Source: Salarchaeum japonicum_A
Lineage (GTDB): Archaea; Halobacteriota; Halobacteria; Halobacteriales; Halobacteriaceae
Direction of reading: 5' to 3'
NCBI RefSeq assembly: GCF_049705945.1
Contig: NZ_JBNAMV010000004.1
Coordinates: 1,240,001 to 1,304,000, forward strand
DNA length: 64,000 nucleotides
The notes below the pieces were generated by a model. That model did not search any database, was not told the DNA's origin, and worked only from the letters and a program-made list of their open reading frames with translations. The number at the start of each line of letters is the position of its first letter. Position 1 is the first letter of the stretch. A program made the position numbers and the translations under genes. Positions 8,466 through 16,978 of this stretch are shown piece by piece.

Positions 8466-9299
8466 ATGAACGACAGCCTCGACGGGACGCGGGTCGGCCG
8501 CGTCGCGCTCACCGTCAGCGACCTCGGCGAACTCACCGCGTTCTACCGGGACGTCGTCGGTCTCACTGTTCTCGACCGGACGCCCGACAGCGCCACGCTC
8601 GGCGCCGGCGACGCGCCCCTGCTCGAACTCCGCGAGGACGCGAACGCTCCCGCCCGGCCGCGGTCGGCCGCCGGCCTCTACCACGTCGCGTTCCGATTCC
8701 CGACGCGGCGCGCGCTCGCGGACGCCCTCGAACGCGTCCGAGAACACTGGCGGCTCGGCGGCGCGTCCGACCACGGCGTGAGCGAGGCGCTCTACCTCGC
8801 CGACCCCGAGGGCAACGGCGTCGAACTCTACCGCGACCGCCCCCGGGACGCGTGGCCGGTCGCGGACGGCCGCGTCGCGATGACGACCGACCCGCTTGCC
8901 CTCGACGACCTCGCCGCGGACGCCACCGGCGCGCGCGACGCACCCCCGAAAACCGACGTGGGCCACGTCCACCTCGAATCCACGGACCTCGCGACCGCCC
9001 GCGAGTTCTACGTCGACGCGCTCGGCCTCTCCGTCCGCCAGGAGTTCGGCGACGACGCCCTGTTCGTCGCCGCGGGCGACTACCACCATCACGTCGGCCT
9101 CAATACGTGGCGGGGCCGCACCACGCCCAGCGAGGGCCGCGGCCTCGACTGGTACGAACTCCTCGTCCCCGACGACGCGACGCTCGACGCGGCCGCCGAC
9201 CGACTCGCGGACGCCGACTACGATATCGATCGAACGCCCGACGGCATCACTGTCGCCGACCCGGACGACGTTACGCTCCGCCTGCGCGTCGACGAGTAG
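8466..9299 (+). CDS. Two-domain VOC protein, catechol-2,3-dioxygenase-like (CatE type)
   Basis: This 277-residue protein has two vicinal-oxygen-chelate units. Unit 1 (about residues 10-125) shows RVALTVSDLGELTAFYRDVVGL, the paired LYHVAFRFP, and DPEGNGVELYRD. Unit 2 (about 155-270) shows VGHVHLESTDLATAREFYVDALGL and the HHHVGLNTW segment. Histidines and the ELY glutamate could form the metal site of a ring-cleaving dioxygenase or glyoxalase-like enzyme. No aromatic-degradation genes are nearby, so the substrate is unknown. It has its own promoter. Confidence 0.85.
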   Translation: MNDSLDGTRVGRVALTVSDLGELTAFYRDVVGLTVLDRTPDSATLGAGDAPLLELREDANAPARPRSAAGLYHVAFRFPTRRALADALERVREHWRLGGASDHGVSEALYLADPEGNGVELYRDRPRDAWPVADGRVAMTTDPLALDDLAADATGARDAPPKTDVGHVHLESTDLATAREFYVDALGLSVRQEFGDDALFVAAGDYHHHVGLNTWRGRTTPSEGRGLDWYELLVPDDATLDAAADRLADADYDIDRTPDGITVADPDDVTLRLRVDE

Positions 9300-9384
9300 C
9301 GCCGCCGCTCACCGACTCGAACAGCGAAAAGTGGATGATGGATGGGAGTTCGCTGTCGGTTCCCGCGCGATACGACTCGCCCGC

Positions 9385-11259
9385 TCAGACCGCGTCCGGA
9401 CCGGTCTTCCCCGTCCGGACCTGGTAGGCGTCGGAGACGGGGATGACGAACACCTTCCCGTCTCCCTTCTCGCCAGTCTGCGCCGCGTCCGCGATGGCTT
9501 CCACCACGTCCTCCGTGGGGATGTCAGCGACGACGCACTCGATTTTGACCTTCTGATGGAGGTCGACCGTGTACTCCTCGCCGCGCCACTGCCCGGTCTT
9601 CGCGGGCTGACTGCCGCGCCCGGAGACGTTCGTGACGGTGAGCGATGGCGCGCCGATCTCCGCGAGCGCGGTCTTCACCTCGCTCAGGCGGTCGGGCCGG
9701 ATGACCGACATCACGAGGTCGATCTCCGAATCAGAGTTGAGTTCGAGGCCGTCCTCTGACTCGTCCTCGCCGCCGTCGGTAACGGGACGTTCGTCCGTGC
9801 GTTCCCCACTACCGTCGGTACGGAGGCCGTCTTCAGGGAGGTCGACGCCGCCGTCCGTGACGAGTTCGGGGTCGTCGTCCTCGTTGCCGCCGTCGGTGCG
9901 GAGTTCGCCGCTACCGTCGGATGCGGGGTGGTCACCCGTGCGCATCCCACTGCCATCAGCCCGGACGGTGGCTTCCTCGCCGCCGAACTCGGGGTACGCG
10001 GCGATGCCGTGTTCGCCCTGGTCGAGGCCGACTTCTTCTTCGTCCTCGTCGACGCGGAGGCCCCAGATGGCGTCCGCGATGGTGAGCGCGATCCACATCG
10101 TGACGATGGTCCAGACGGCGATGACGAGCACGCCGGCGACCTGCATCGCGAGCTGGCTCGCGCCGAAGCCGTCCGCGGCGAACACCGGGATGAGGATGGT
10201 GCCGATGGCGCCCGCGCTTCCGTGCACGGCGAACACGCCGCAGACGTCGTCTATCTTGAGGTTGCGGACGACCCAGCGGTGGACGATGGGCGTCTGCACG
10301 CCGCCGATGAGGCCGATGATGACTGCGCCCCACCAGGTGACGTGGAAACACGCGCCGGTGATGGCGACGAGGCCGGCGAGCAGGCCGTTCGCCGCGAAGA
10401 GCGGGTCGGGCTTGCCCTCGCGGAACGCGGTGACGATCGTGGAGCCGACCGCGCCGACGCCCATCGCGAGCGTGGTGTTCAGTGCGACGCGACCGAGCGC
10501 GTCGGCGTTGTACGAGACGCCGGCGAGTTCGGTGGCGTCACCGACGGAGATGACTGCTTGGGTGCCGACGTTGAAGCCGTACCAGCCGAACGCGAGAATG
10601 AACGTCCCGATGACGGCGAACACGACGCTGTGGCCGGGAATCGGGTGTGGGTTGCCGTCAGCGTCGAAGCGGCCCGTCCGCGGGCCGACCATGGCCGCCG
10701 CGACGAGGCCGGCGAGGCCGCCGAGCATGTGCACGACGGTTGCGCCCGCGAAGTCCTCGTAGCCCGCGCCGATGGCCTGTCCGAGGTAGCCGGCGCTGGA
10801 CAGTAATCCGTTGCCGCCCCACGCGAACCCGCCGATGACGGGGTAGATGATCGCCGTGAGGCAGATGGCGGTGAAGACGTACGCGCTGAACTTCATGCGT
10901 TCCGCGACCGCGCCGGAGACGATGGTCGCGGCGGTCATCGCGAACACCGCGCCGAACAGCCAGCCGACGTACGCGCCGGGGTCGCCGATGTACGCGAACG
11001 CGGCGTTCACGTCGACGGCGACGCCCTCGGTGGTGAGCATGCCGGCGAGCGCGTAGACGGCGTTCCCGACGAGGAAGAACACGATGACGCCGAGCGCCCA
11101 GTCCATCATGTTCTTCATGACGACGTTGGCGGCGTTCTTCGCGCGGACCTGTCCGGCCTCCAGCAGCGCGAACCCGGGCTGCATGAAGAAGATGAGGAAG
11201 CAGACGACGAGCGTCCAGACCGTCTGGACGCCGCTAGCGAGTTCGATGAGGCTCGCCAT
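9385..11259 (-). CDS. Ammonium transporter with fused C-terminal PII signalling domain
   Basis: This 624-residue protein begins with an Amt channel of about 410 residues and 11 predicted helices. The twin-histidine elements are visible in TVVHMLGG and FAVHGSAGAIG, with FFMQPGFALLEAG at the start. A linker of about 80 residues built of TDGSG/TDGG-like repeats follows. The last ~110 residues are a complete GlnB/GlnK-type domain with a T-loop (GRGSQPAKTGQW, RGEEY) and the B-loop TGEKGDGKVFV. PII normally plugs Amt from the cytoplasm in response to 2-oxoglutarate and ADP/ATP; here the regulator is tethered. The RGEEY tyrosine corresponds to the uridylylated Tyr51 and Tyr46 is replaced by Trp. An alternative start lies at 11283. 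Confidence 0.93.
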   Translation of the reverse strand: MASLIELASGVQTVWTLVVCFLIFFMQPGFALLEAGQVRAKNAANVVMKNMMDWALGVIVFFLVGNAVYALAGMLTTEGVAVDVNAAFAYIGDPGAYVGWLFGAVFAMTAATIVSGAVAERMKFSAYVFTAICLTAIIYPVIGGFAWGGNGLLSSAGYLGQAIGAGYEDFAGATVVHMLGGLAGLVAAAMVGPRTGRFDADGNPHPIPGHSVVFAVIGTFILAFGWYGFNVGTQAVISVGDATELAGVSYNADALGRVALNTTLAMGVGAVGSTIVTAFREGKPDPLFAANGLLAGLVAITGACFHVTWWGAVIIGLIGGVQTPIVHRWVVRNLKIDDVCGVFAVHGSAGAIGTILIPVFAADGFGASQLAMQVAGVLVIAVWTIVTMWIALTIADAIWGLRVDEDEEEVGLDQGEHGIAAYPEFGGEEATVRADGSGMRTGDHPASDGSGELRTDGGNEDDDPELVTDGGVDLPEDGLRTDGSGERTDERPVTDGGEDESEDGLELNSDSEIDLVMSVIRPDRLSEVKTALAEIGAPSLTVTNVSGRGSQPAKTGQWRGEEYTVDLHQKVKIECVVADIPTEDVVEAIADAAQTGEKGDGKVFVIPVSDAYQVRTGKTGPDAV

Positions 11260-11643
11260 CACGACACCTCCGCCGTACCGCAACTACTCATTGGACGTTC
11301 GTCTACCGATGTTGCCGTGTTGTGTTTCAACATGCGTCTAACTCACGGGAGGACACCATGAAAGAGTGGAATATAATGGTTTGCTTCAGAAAACAAAAAT
11401 ATAGGGGGAGTTAGTGCGCATATGGACAAAACCTAATCAGGTATTACCTCCTTAAGGATGTATTCCGTCCAATTGTGTGGCAATTGTTTCCATAGCGCTT
11501 TCCGAACGTAGTGTCAAACGACTACCTGCATCGGGGTGTGTGGTCGTTCGCCGCCACCGCGCGCGCCGCTCCAACCCCGCGACGCACGGCCTTCTACACG
11601 AAAAATAATCGTCATCCCCTCGCTTCGACGGATCCTTCGCCCA
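11260..11643. promoter_or_regulatory. AT-rich intergenic region upstream of the Amt-PII gene
   Basis: This is part of the only non-coding stretch longer than 300 bases, which runs on to the hemB stop at 11699 (the hemB remnant at 11644-11679 is listed separately). Bases 11340-11520 are clearly AT-rich against their surroundings. They hold a perfect palindrome TCCTTAAGGA at 11449-11458, two CAATTG hexamers at 11470-11475 and 11481-11486, and ATATAAT at 11371-11377, which read on the minus strand could be the Amt TATA box with a leader of about 80 bases. TGTTG and CAACA form a 5-base inverted repeat at 11318-11332. I see no convincing gene; a 63-codon plus-strand frame at 11511-11702 looks accidental. 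Nitrogen control is inferred only from the neighbour. Confidence 0.5.
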
Positions 11644-11679
11644 TCAGTCGAGCGCGTCCGCGACCTGCTCGGCGAAGTC
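11644..11679 (-). pseudogene. Displaced remnant of a hemB 3' end
   Basis: Read on the minus strand, these 36 bases encode DFAEQVADALD followed by TGA. The real hemB ends YFAERVADSLS and TAA twenty bases upstream on the same strand. The two share phase and stop position. They also share most bases, with differences at codon third positions and a few others. Between them (11680-11696) lies a perfect 7-base hairpin ACCGAAC-TAC-GTTCGGT. The best reading is that hemB's 3' end was replaced or duplicated by recombination, leaving an older terminus stranded. Confidence 0.7.
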
Positions 11680-11698
11680 ACCGAACTACGTTCGGTTG

Positions 11699-12682
11699 TT
11701 AGCTGAGCGAGTCTGCGACTCGTTCAGCGAAGTACGTGACGATGAGGTCCGCGCCGGCGCGCTTGATGGAGAGCAGGCTCTCCATCGCCGTCTCCTCGAT
11801 ATCGAGCCAGCCCTTCTCCGCGGCGGCGTGCAGCATCGCGTACTCGCCGCTGACGTTGTACGCGGCGACGGGATGGTCGAACTCGCGGCGCACGTCGCTC
11901 ACGATGTCGAGGTAGGGGAGCGCGGGTTTGACCAGCAGCGCGTCCGCGCCCTCCTCCACGTCGAGGCGGGCTTCCCGCATCGCCTCCCGCCGGTTCGCGG
12001 GGTCCATCTGGTAGTGTCGGCGGTCGCCGAACGCGGGCGCGCCGTCCGCGGCGTCACGGAACGGCCCGTAGAACGCGCTCTCGTACTTCACCGCGTAACT
12101 CATCACGGGAAGGTTCGCGAACCCCGCGTCGTCCAGTCCCGCGCGAATCGCGCCGATCATCCCGTCCGTCATCGAGGACGGCGCGACCATGTCCGCACCC
12201 GCCTCGGCGTGCGACACCGCGGTCTTCGAGAGGAGGTCGAGCGTCTCGTCGTTCCGCACGGTCAGCCGACCGTCCGCTTCCGCGTCCTCCTCCAAGATTC
12301 CACAATGACCGTGCTCCGTGTACTCGCAGAGACACACGTCCGTGATGACGTACGCGTCCGTCTCCGCGGTGATGCGGCGGACAGCCCGCTGCACGACGCC
12401 GTCCTCGGCCCACGCCCGCGACCCCCGCGAGTCCTTCGATTCGGGGATGCCGAACACCATCACCGCCTCCACGCCCGCCTCCAGGGCCTCCTCGACGCGC
12501 GCCACCGACTCCTCCACGGGCACGCGCTCGTGGCCCGGCATCGACTCGATGGGCGTTCGAGACTCCGTCGTCGCGTCCACGAATATCGGCACGACGAGGT
12601 CCGAACTCTCCAAGTTCGTCTCGCTCACCAGTTCACGGATGCCGTCCCGTCGCAGCCGGCGCGGCCGCCGCGTGATGTCCAT
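11699..12682 (-). CDS. hemB: Delta-aminolevulinic acid dehydratase (porphobilinogen synthase)
   Basis: This 327-residue enzyme condenses two 5-aminolevulinates to porphobilinogen. The catalytic zinc site of the cysteine-rich type is CLCEYTEHGHCG (about residue 120). The Schiff-base lysines are in MSYAVKYESAFYGPF (about 200) and ADALLVKPALPYLD (about 250). QMDPANRREAMREA and YNVSGEYAM are also present. The start at 12682 (MDITRRPRRLRRDG) is the family start; the frame upstream is GC-rich shadow. It is separated from the other hem genes by about 3.3 kb. The last ten codons use synonyms unlike the displaced copy downstream. Confidence 0.96.
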   Translation of the reverse strand: MDITRRPRRLRRDGIRELVSETNLESSDLVVPIFVDATTESRTPIESMPGHERVPVEESVARVEEALEAGVEAVMVFGIPESKDSRGSRAWAEDGVVQRAVRRITAETDAYVITDVCLCEYTEHGHCGILEEDAEADGRLTVRNDETLDLLSKTAVSHAEAGADMVAPSSMTDGMIGAIRAGLDDAGFANLPVMSYAVKYESAFYGPFRDAADGAPAFGDRRHYQMDPANRREAMREARLDVEEGADALLVKPALPYLDIVSDVRREFDHPVAAYNVSGEYAMLHAAAEKGWLDIEETAMESLLSIKRAGADLIVTYFAERVADSLS

Positions 12683-12818
12683 ACTCGGTCTCGGGCCGCG
12701 GCGAGTAAAAGCGTTCGCGAACCCGGGTTCGAGGGCCGGCACCGCCCGCGCTCGCCCTACGCCCGCGAGCTCGTTGGGGAGTGAGAACGCTCTTCGTGGT
12801 CGCGGCGAACCACCACGC

Positions 12819-13328
12819 ATGTCCGCCTTCCTCACCGGCGACACCGTGACGCTTCACCCGGCCGCGGAGGACGACGTCGAGTTCTTCGCTCGCGCGTGGA
12901 ACGACCACCGTCTCCGCACCCCGCTCCTCCTGGCGGAACCCACCACCCAGGAGGAGATGCGCGAAAGCCTCTTGGAGGACGAGGGCGCGCGGTTCGTCGT
13001 GCGCGTCGACGACGGCCGCGTGGGCGCGTGCTCGCTCTTCCGCGTGGACGAACGCCACGGCCGCGGTATGGTCTCCTACTGGATTCGCCCCAGCTATCAG
13101 GGCGAGGGATACGCGAGCGACGCGCTCGACGCCGTCTGCGAGTACGCGTTCCGGGAGCGCCGCCTCCACAAGCTCCGCGCCGGCCTCGTCGCCTCCAACG
13201 ACGCCTCCGCGGGCGTGCTCGAATCCGTCGGCTTCCAAGAGGAGGCGCGCCTCGAAGACGAGTTCTTCTACGACGGCGAGTACGCGGACGAACGCAGATA
13301 CCGACTCCTCGAAAACGAGTACCGCTAG
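12819..13328 (+). CDS. GNAT N-acetyltransferase (RimJ/RimL-like)
   Basis: This 169-residue protein has the GNAT fold. Beta strands RFVVRVDDGRVGACSLF and MVSYWIRPSYQGEGYASDAL carry the acetyl-CoA pyrophosphate loop (Q-G-E-G-Y-A, about residues 92-97). They are followed by HKLRAGLVASNDASAGVLESVGF, the usual adjacent strand and helix. It resembles ribosomal-protein or small-molecule acetyltransferases, and the substrate is unknown. The frame is open far upstream but the ATG at 12819 starts the recognisable domain. It is divergent from hemB and ends with CTAG shared with the Fe-S oxidoreductase. Confidence 0.85.
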   Translation: MSAFLTGDTVTLHPAAEDDVEFFARAWNDHRLRTPLLLAEPTTQEEMRESLLEDEGARFVVRVDDGRVGACSLFRVDERHGRGMVSYWIRPSYQGEGYASDALDAVCEYAFRERRLHKLRAGLVASNDASAGVLESVGFQEEARLEDEFFYDGEYADERRYRLLENEYR

Positions 13329-15454
13329 TCCGCCGCCGCGGGCGACGTATCGCCCGACGCCGCCGCGTCCGCCTTCGCATCGAGGGCTTCAACGACCAAC
13401 TCCGCGATATCCGTGATTTCGATCTGGTCCTCGAAGCTTCCCGTTTTGCGGCCGTCCTCGTACATCGTCATGCACATCGGGCACGCGACGACGAACCGGT
13501 CGATTCCGGAGCCGGCGTCGGTGTCTTCGAGGGCTTCCCGGATGCGTTCCTCGGATGGCTTCGACTCCTCGTCGATGTCCATCCAGAGGCCGCCACCGCC
13601 GCCGCCGCAGCAGAAGCTGTTCGAGCGGTTGCGCGGCATCTCGTCCAGCGTCACGCCGGTCGCGCGGATGACCTCGCGGGGCGCTTCGAACTCGCCGTTG
13701 TACCGGCCGAGGTGGCAGGGGTCGTGGTAGGTGACCGTGTAGTCGAGTTCCGTCCCCGAAAGGCCGAGGCGGTCGCCCGTGACGAGCTCCTCGACGACCT
13801 GCGTGTAGTGGTAGACGGCGTCCGTGTTCTCGAACCCGAACTGGTCGTACTCGTTCGAGAATGTGTTGTACGAGTGGGGGTCGGTGGTGACGATCTTCTC
13901 GTAGTCGCAGTCTTCGAACGCCGCGATGTTGTCCTCCGCGAGCATCTCGAAGAGGCCTTCCTCGCCGACGCGCCGCACGTCGTTCCCGTCGTTCTGTTCG
14001 TCCTCGTAGAGGATGCCGTAGGAGACGTTCGACTCGTGGAGGATGCGGGCGAGCGACCGCGCGACCTTCTTGTTCCGGTCGTCGTAGCTCGGGTAGTCGC
14101 CGACGTACCAGAGGAACTCGACGCTCTCCTCGCGGGCGTCCGGCACGTCGAAGTCGAGGTCCTCGACCCAGTCCGGGCGCTTCCGGGCGGGGTCGCCGAA
14201 GCTGTTCCCGTTCTGGAAGAGGTCCATCATCGTCTCCTGGACGTTCTCGTCCATCTGGCCGGACTCCGTCAGACGACGATTCATCTCCGTGAACTGCGTG
14301 ACGTGCTCGATGTCCACCGGACAGGCGTCCATGCAGGCCATGCAGCTCATGCAGGACTCCATCGTCGAGGAGTCGATGACGGACGTCCCGCCGTCCGCGA
14401 CGATGGCTTTCTCGTCGCCGCCGGCGTCGACGCTCTCCCGGTAGTTCTTCAGGTCGAGGATGACGTCACGGGGGTCGAGGTTCCGCCCGGAGGCGTTCGC
14501 CGGACACACCGAGGAACACCGGCCGCACTTGGTGCAGGCGTCGTGGTCGAGCAGTTGTTTCCACGAGAAGTCGTCGATGTCGCTCGCGCCGATCTCGTCG
14601 GGGCTGGCGTCCTCGGGAACGCGGGGGAGGCGGCTGCCGGCGTTCTCGTCGCGCGTGACGACGTTCGCGAAGCTCGAAATCATGTGGAACGGCTTCGCGT
14701 ACGGGACGGCGGCGATGAACGCGAGCGCGAGCAGGGCGTGACTCCACCAGAGCGGCGCGTACGCGGCTGTCGCCATCTCGGGCGTCACGCCGACTAGCTG
14801 GAGCACGTCCTTGGTGAACCAGCCGACGAAGCTCGCGGTCTCGAAGGACACGTCGCGGGTGGTGCTCGTGCCGAGGATGCGGATACCTTCCTGGAGGTAG
14901 CCGCCGACGCCGAGGCCGAACAGCGTCCAGAGGAAGAGGCCGTCCTCGGCGGACGTGTGCTTGCCGTAGAGGCGGTCGGTCTTCGCCCAGTAGCGCCGGT
15001 AGAGCGCCATGCCGACGCCGACGACGAAGAGCAGGCCGAGCGCGTCCATCACGAGCGAGTACGCGAGGTAGAAGTCGCCCGTCCAGAAGGACGGCTGGCC
15101 GAGCGCTTTCGTCCAGATGTCCATGTCGATGGCGAGGATGGTGGTGCCGATGAGGAGCGTGAGGAAGCCCCAGAGGATGAAGAGGTGCATCACGCCGGCG
15201 TAGCGGTCGCGGTCGAACTGTTTCTCATTGGACGCGACGATTTTCGCGGCGGAGACGACGCGGCCCGCGAGGTCGTTCACGCGCTCGCGTGGGTCCTCGC
15301 TTCCCCGGGTGTAGCGCGCGAACCGGTCGTAGACGCCGTACAGGAAGATGGCGATGGCGACGGCGGCGAGATAGTAGAACAGGGCCTCGCCGACGTGGCC
15401 GATTCGCCAGAAGGTCGGACGCGTCACGTCCGACGCCTGCGCGAGTAGTGACAT
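13325..15454 (-). CDS. Membrane HdrD-like (Fe-S) oxidoreductase
   Basis: This 709-residue protein begins with five or six membrane helices resembling the NarI/HdrE cytochrome b unit (residues about 15-270). Two 4Fe-4S motifs follow, CTKCGRCSSVCPAN and CMSCMACMDACPVD. The C-terminal half resembles the twin CCG domains of HdrD/GlpC. The second CCG domain is intact (YHDPCHLGRYNG, FCCGGGGGG, ACPMC). In the first, the expected cysteines are replaced (TTDPHSYNT where TTCPHC is usual). It probably passes electrons between a membrane quinone pool and an unknown partner; haloarchaea do not make methane. The start at 15454 is the ATG before SLLAQASDVTRPTFW. Confidence 0.85.
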   Translation of the reverse strand: MSLLAQASDVTRPTFWRIGHVGEALFYYLAAVAIAIFLYGVYDRFARYTRGSEDPRERVNDLAGRVVSAAKIVASNEKQFDRDRYAGVMHLFILWGFLTLLIGTTILAIDMDIWTKALGQPSFWTGDFYLAYSLVMDALGLLFVVGVGMALYRRYWAKTDRLYGKHTSAEDGLFLWTLFGLGVGGYLQEGIRILGTSTTRDVSFETASFVGWFTKDVLQLVGVTPEMATAAYAPLWWSHALLALAFIAAVPYAKPFHMISSFANVVTRDENAGSRLPRVPEDASPDEIGASDIDDFSWKQLLDHDACTKCGRCSSVCPANASGRNLDPRDVILDLKNYRESVDAGGDEKAIVADGGTSVIDSSTMESCMSCMACMDACPVDIEHVTQFTEMNRRLTESGQMDENVQETMMDLFQNGNSFGDPARKRPDWVEDLDFDVPDAREESVEFLWYVGDYPSYDDRNKKVARSLARILHESNVSYGILYEDEQNDGNDVRRVGEEGLFEMLAEDNIAAFEDCDYEKIVTTDPHSYNTFSNEYDQFGFENTDAVYHYTQVVEELVTGDRLGLSGTELDYTVTYHDPCHLGRYNGEFEAPREVIRATGVTLDEMPRNRSNSFCCGGGGGGLWMDIDEESKPSEERIREALEDTDAGSGIDRFVVACPMCMTMYEDGRKTGSFEDQIEITDIAELVVEALDAKADAAASGDTSPAAAD

Positions 15455-15545
15455 ACGCGTTATCCCGGACAGGACGCGCTTAAAGGTTGCCACAACGGCT
15501 AACGCTGTGAGGCGAGTTGTCCGTCCTGGCTACCACTTGTAACCG

Positions 15546-16283
15546 TTACGCGAGCGCCGCGACGGTCGTGGCGAGCGGTTCCGCGTACGCACTTGCGACA
15601 AGTGCGAGCGTGAGCGCGACGGCGACCCAGTCTCGGCCCGCGAAGGCGAGCGGGGGTGGCGTGGGGTTGTAGGAGAGACAGCGGGCGCGCAGGGCGAGCG
15701 CGAGGCGGTCGGCGCGCTGGAGGGCGCGCCGGAGGCCGCCGACGCCGACGAGTCGCACGCGGTCGCGGACGCTGCGCTGGTCGCCGAGGCGGGCGCGCGA
15801 GGCGTCCCGGAGGCGTCGCACGTCGCTCTGGAGGAGCGGGAGGAAGCGGAAGACGAGGCCCGTTCCGACGCCGAGCAGTCGCCCCACGCGGCCGGGGACG
15901 AGCCACGCCACTGCGGCGCGGGATTCGGAGACGGGCGTGGTGTGGACGTAGGCGGCGGCGAGCAGGAGGAGGAGGAGCGTGCGCCAGGACGCGAGCGCGG
16001 GCTGTACGGCGTCGGCGGGCACTATCCAGGGCGCGCCCCACGTGAGCGCCTGAATCACCGGTGCGAGCACGAGGAAGGGGAGGACGGCGAGGTACTCGCG
16101 GAGCGCGCTCCGGGGGGAGAGCCCGCACGCGAGCGTTCCGGCGACCGCGAGCGCGGAGAGCGCGAGCAAACCCCGGGGGGTGGTGTGGGCGAACGCGGCG
16201 GCGGCGAACCCGGCCTGGAGCGCGAGCTTCGACCGGGGGTCGAGGCGATGGCCCGGGGAGTCGCCGGGTTCGTGCGTCAGCAC
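15546..16283 (-). CDS. ecfT: ECF transporter transmembrane component EcfT (BioN-like)
   Basis: This 245-residue integral membrane protein of an energy-coupling-factor importer starts with GTG at 16283, overlapping the ecfA stop by 7 bases. The N-terminal RLDPRSKLALQAGFAAAAF and several hydrophobic helices are typical. The two cytoplasmic coupling-helix arginine motifs appear as SRARLGD and ALRARCLSYN (family pattern Ala-Arg-Gly-like). It links the ATPase to the substrate-binding BioY. The three genes bioY-ecfA-ecfT form one tightly overlapping operon, pointing to biotin as the cargo. Confidence 0.9.
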   Translation of the reverse strand: MLTHEPGDSPGHRLDPRSKLALQAGFAAAAFAHTTPRGLLALSALAVAGTLACGLSPRSALREYLAVLPFLVLAPVIQALTWGAPWIVPADAVQPALASWRTLLLLLLAAAYVHTTPVSESRAAVAWLVPGRVGRLLGVGTGLVFRFLPLLQSDVRRLRDASRARLGDQRSVRDRVRLVGVGGLRRALQRADRLALALRARCLSYNPTPPPLAFAGRDWVAVALTLALVASAYAEPLATTVAALA

Positions 16284-16978
16284 GGGTCGCGCACGCTCGC
16301 CTCGGGCAGTCGCTCGCGCACGTCCTCGGGCGGGCCGTCCGCGAGCACGCGTCCCTCGGAGAGCAGGCAGACGCGGTCCGCCCGCGAGAGCACGTCCCGG
16401 AGGTCGTGGGTGACGACGACGAGGCTCGTCCCCGACTCGTGGAGGGCGTCCAATCGGTCGAGCACGCTCTCCCGCGCGGGCTGGTCGAGGCCCGTGAACG
16501 GTTCGTCGAGCACGACGTGGTCGGGCCGCATCGCCAGCACGCCCGCGATGGCGACGCGCTCCTGCTCGCCGCCCGAGAGCCGACTCAGAAGTTCGTCGCC
16601 CCGCCCGCTCATGTTCACCGCGTCCAGCGCCTCGATGACTCGCTCATCGACCTCCTCGCGGGGGAGGCCGAGGTTCTCCGGACCGAACGCCACGTCCTCG
16701 CGCACGGTGCCGGCGACGAACTGGTCGCGGGGGTCCTGGAACACCATGCCGACGCTCGCGCGCGCCGCGACGAGGTTTTCGGAGACGGGCGTTCCGTTCA
16801 CCCGCACGTCGCCCGCGTCGGGTTCGAGCAGGCCGTTGAAGTGCCGGACGAGCGTCGTCTTCCCGCTGCCGTTCGCGCCCGCGAGCACGACGAACTCGCC
16901 GTCCGCGATGTCGAGGCTGACGCCGTCGAGCGCGCGCGTCCCCTCGTACTCGTGGACGAGCGAGTCAGTGCGAATCAT
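16277..16978 (-). CDS. ecfA: ECF transporter ATP-binding protein EcfA (BioM-like)
   Basis: This 233-residue ABC ATPase shows Walker A GANGSGKTT (about residue 36), a Q-loop in VFQDPRDQFVAGTV with the extra DQ found in ECF ATPases, the signature LSGGEQERVAIAG, Walker B HVVLDEPF and the switch histidine in VVVTHDL. A single ATPase, rather than an EcfA1/A2 pair, would work as a homodimer, as in BioMNY. The true start is ATG 16978, overlapping the bioY stop by one base (TGATG). The open frame further upstream is antisense shadow within bioY. Confidence 0.93.
   Translation of the reverse strand: MIRTDSLVHEYEGTRALDGVSLDIADGEFVVLAGANGSGKTTLVRHFNGLLEPDAGDVRVNGTPVSENLVAARASVGMVFQDPRDQFVAGTVREDVAFGPENLGLPREEVDERVIEALDAVNMSGRGDELLSRLSGGEQERVAIAGVLAMRPDHVVLDEPFTGLDQPARESVLDRLDALHESGTSLVVVTHDLRDVLSRADRVCLLSEGRVLADGPPEDVRERLPEASVRDPC

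Noticed and set aside
11511..11702. A 63-codon plus-strand frame in the amt-hemB intergenic region
   Set aside because: No promoter spacing and no plausible protein composition; it runs through the hemB remnant on the opposite strand and has no recognisable domain.
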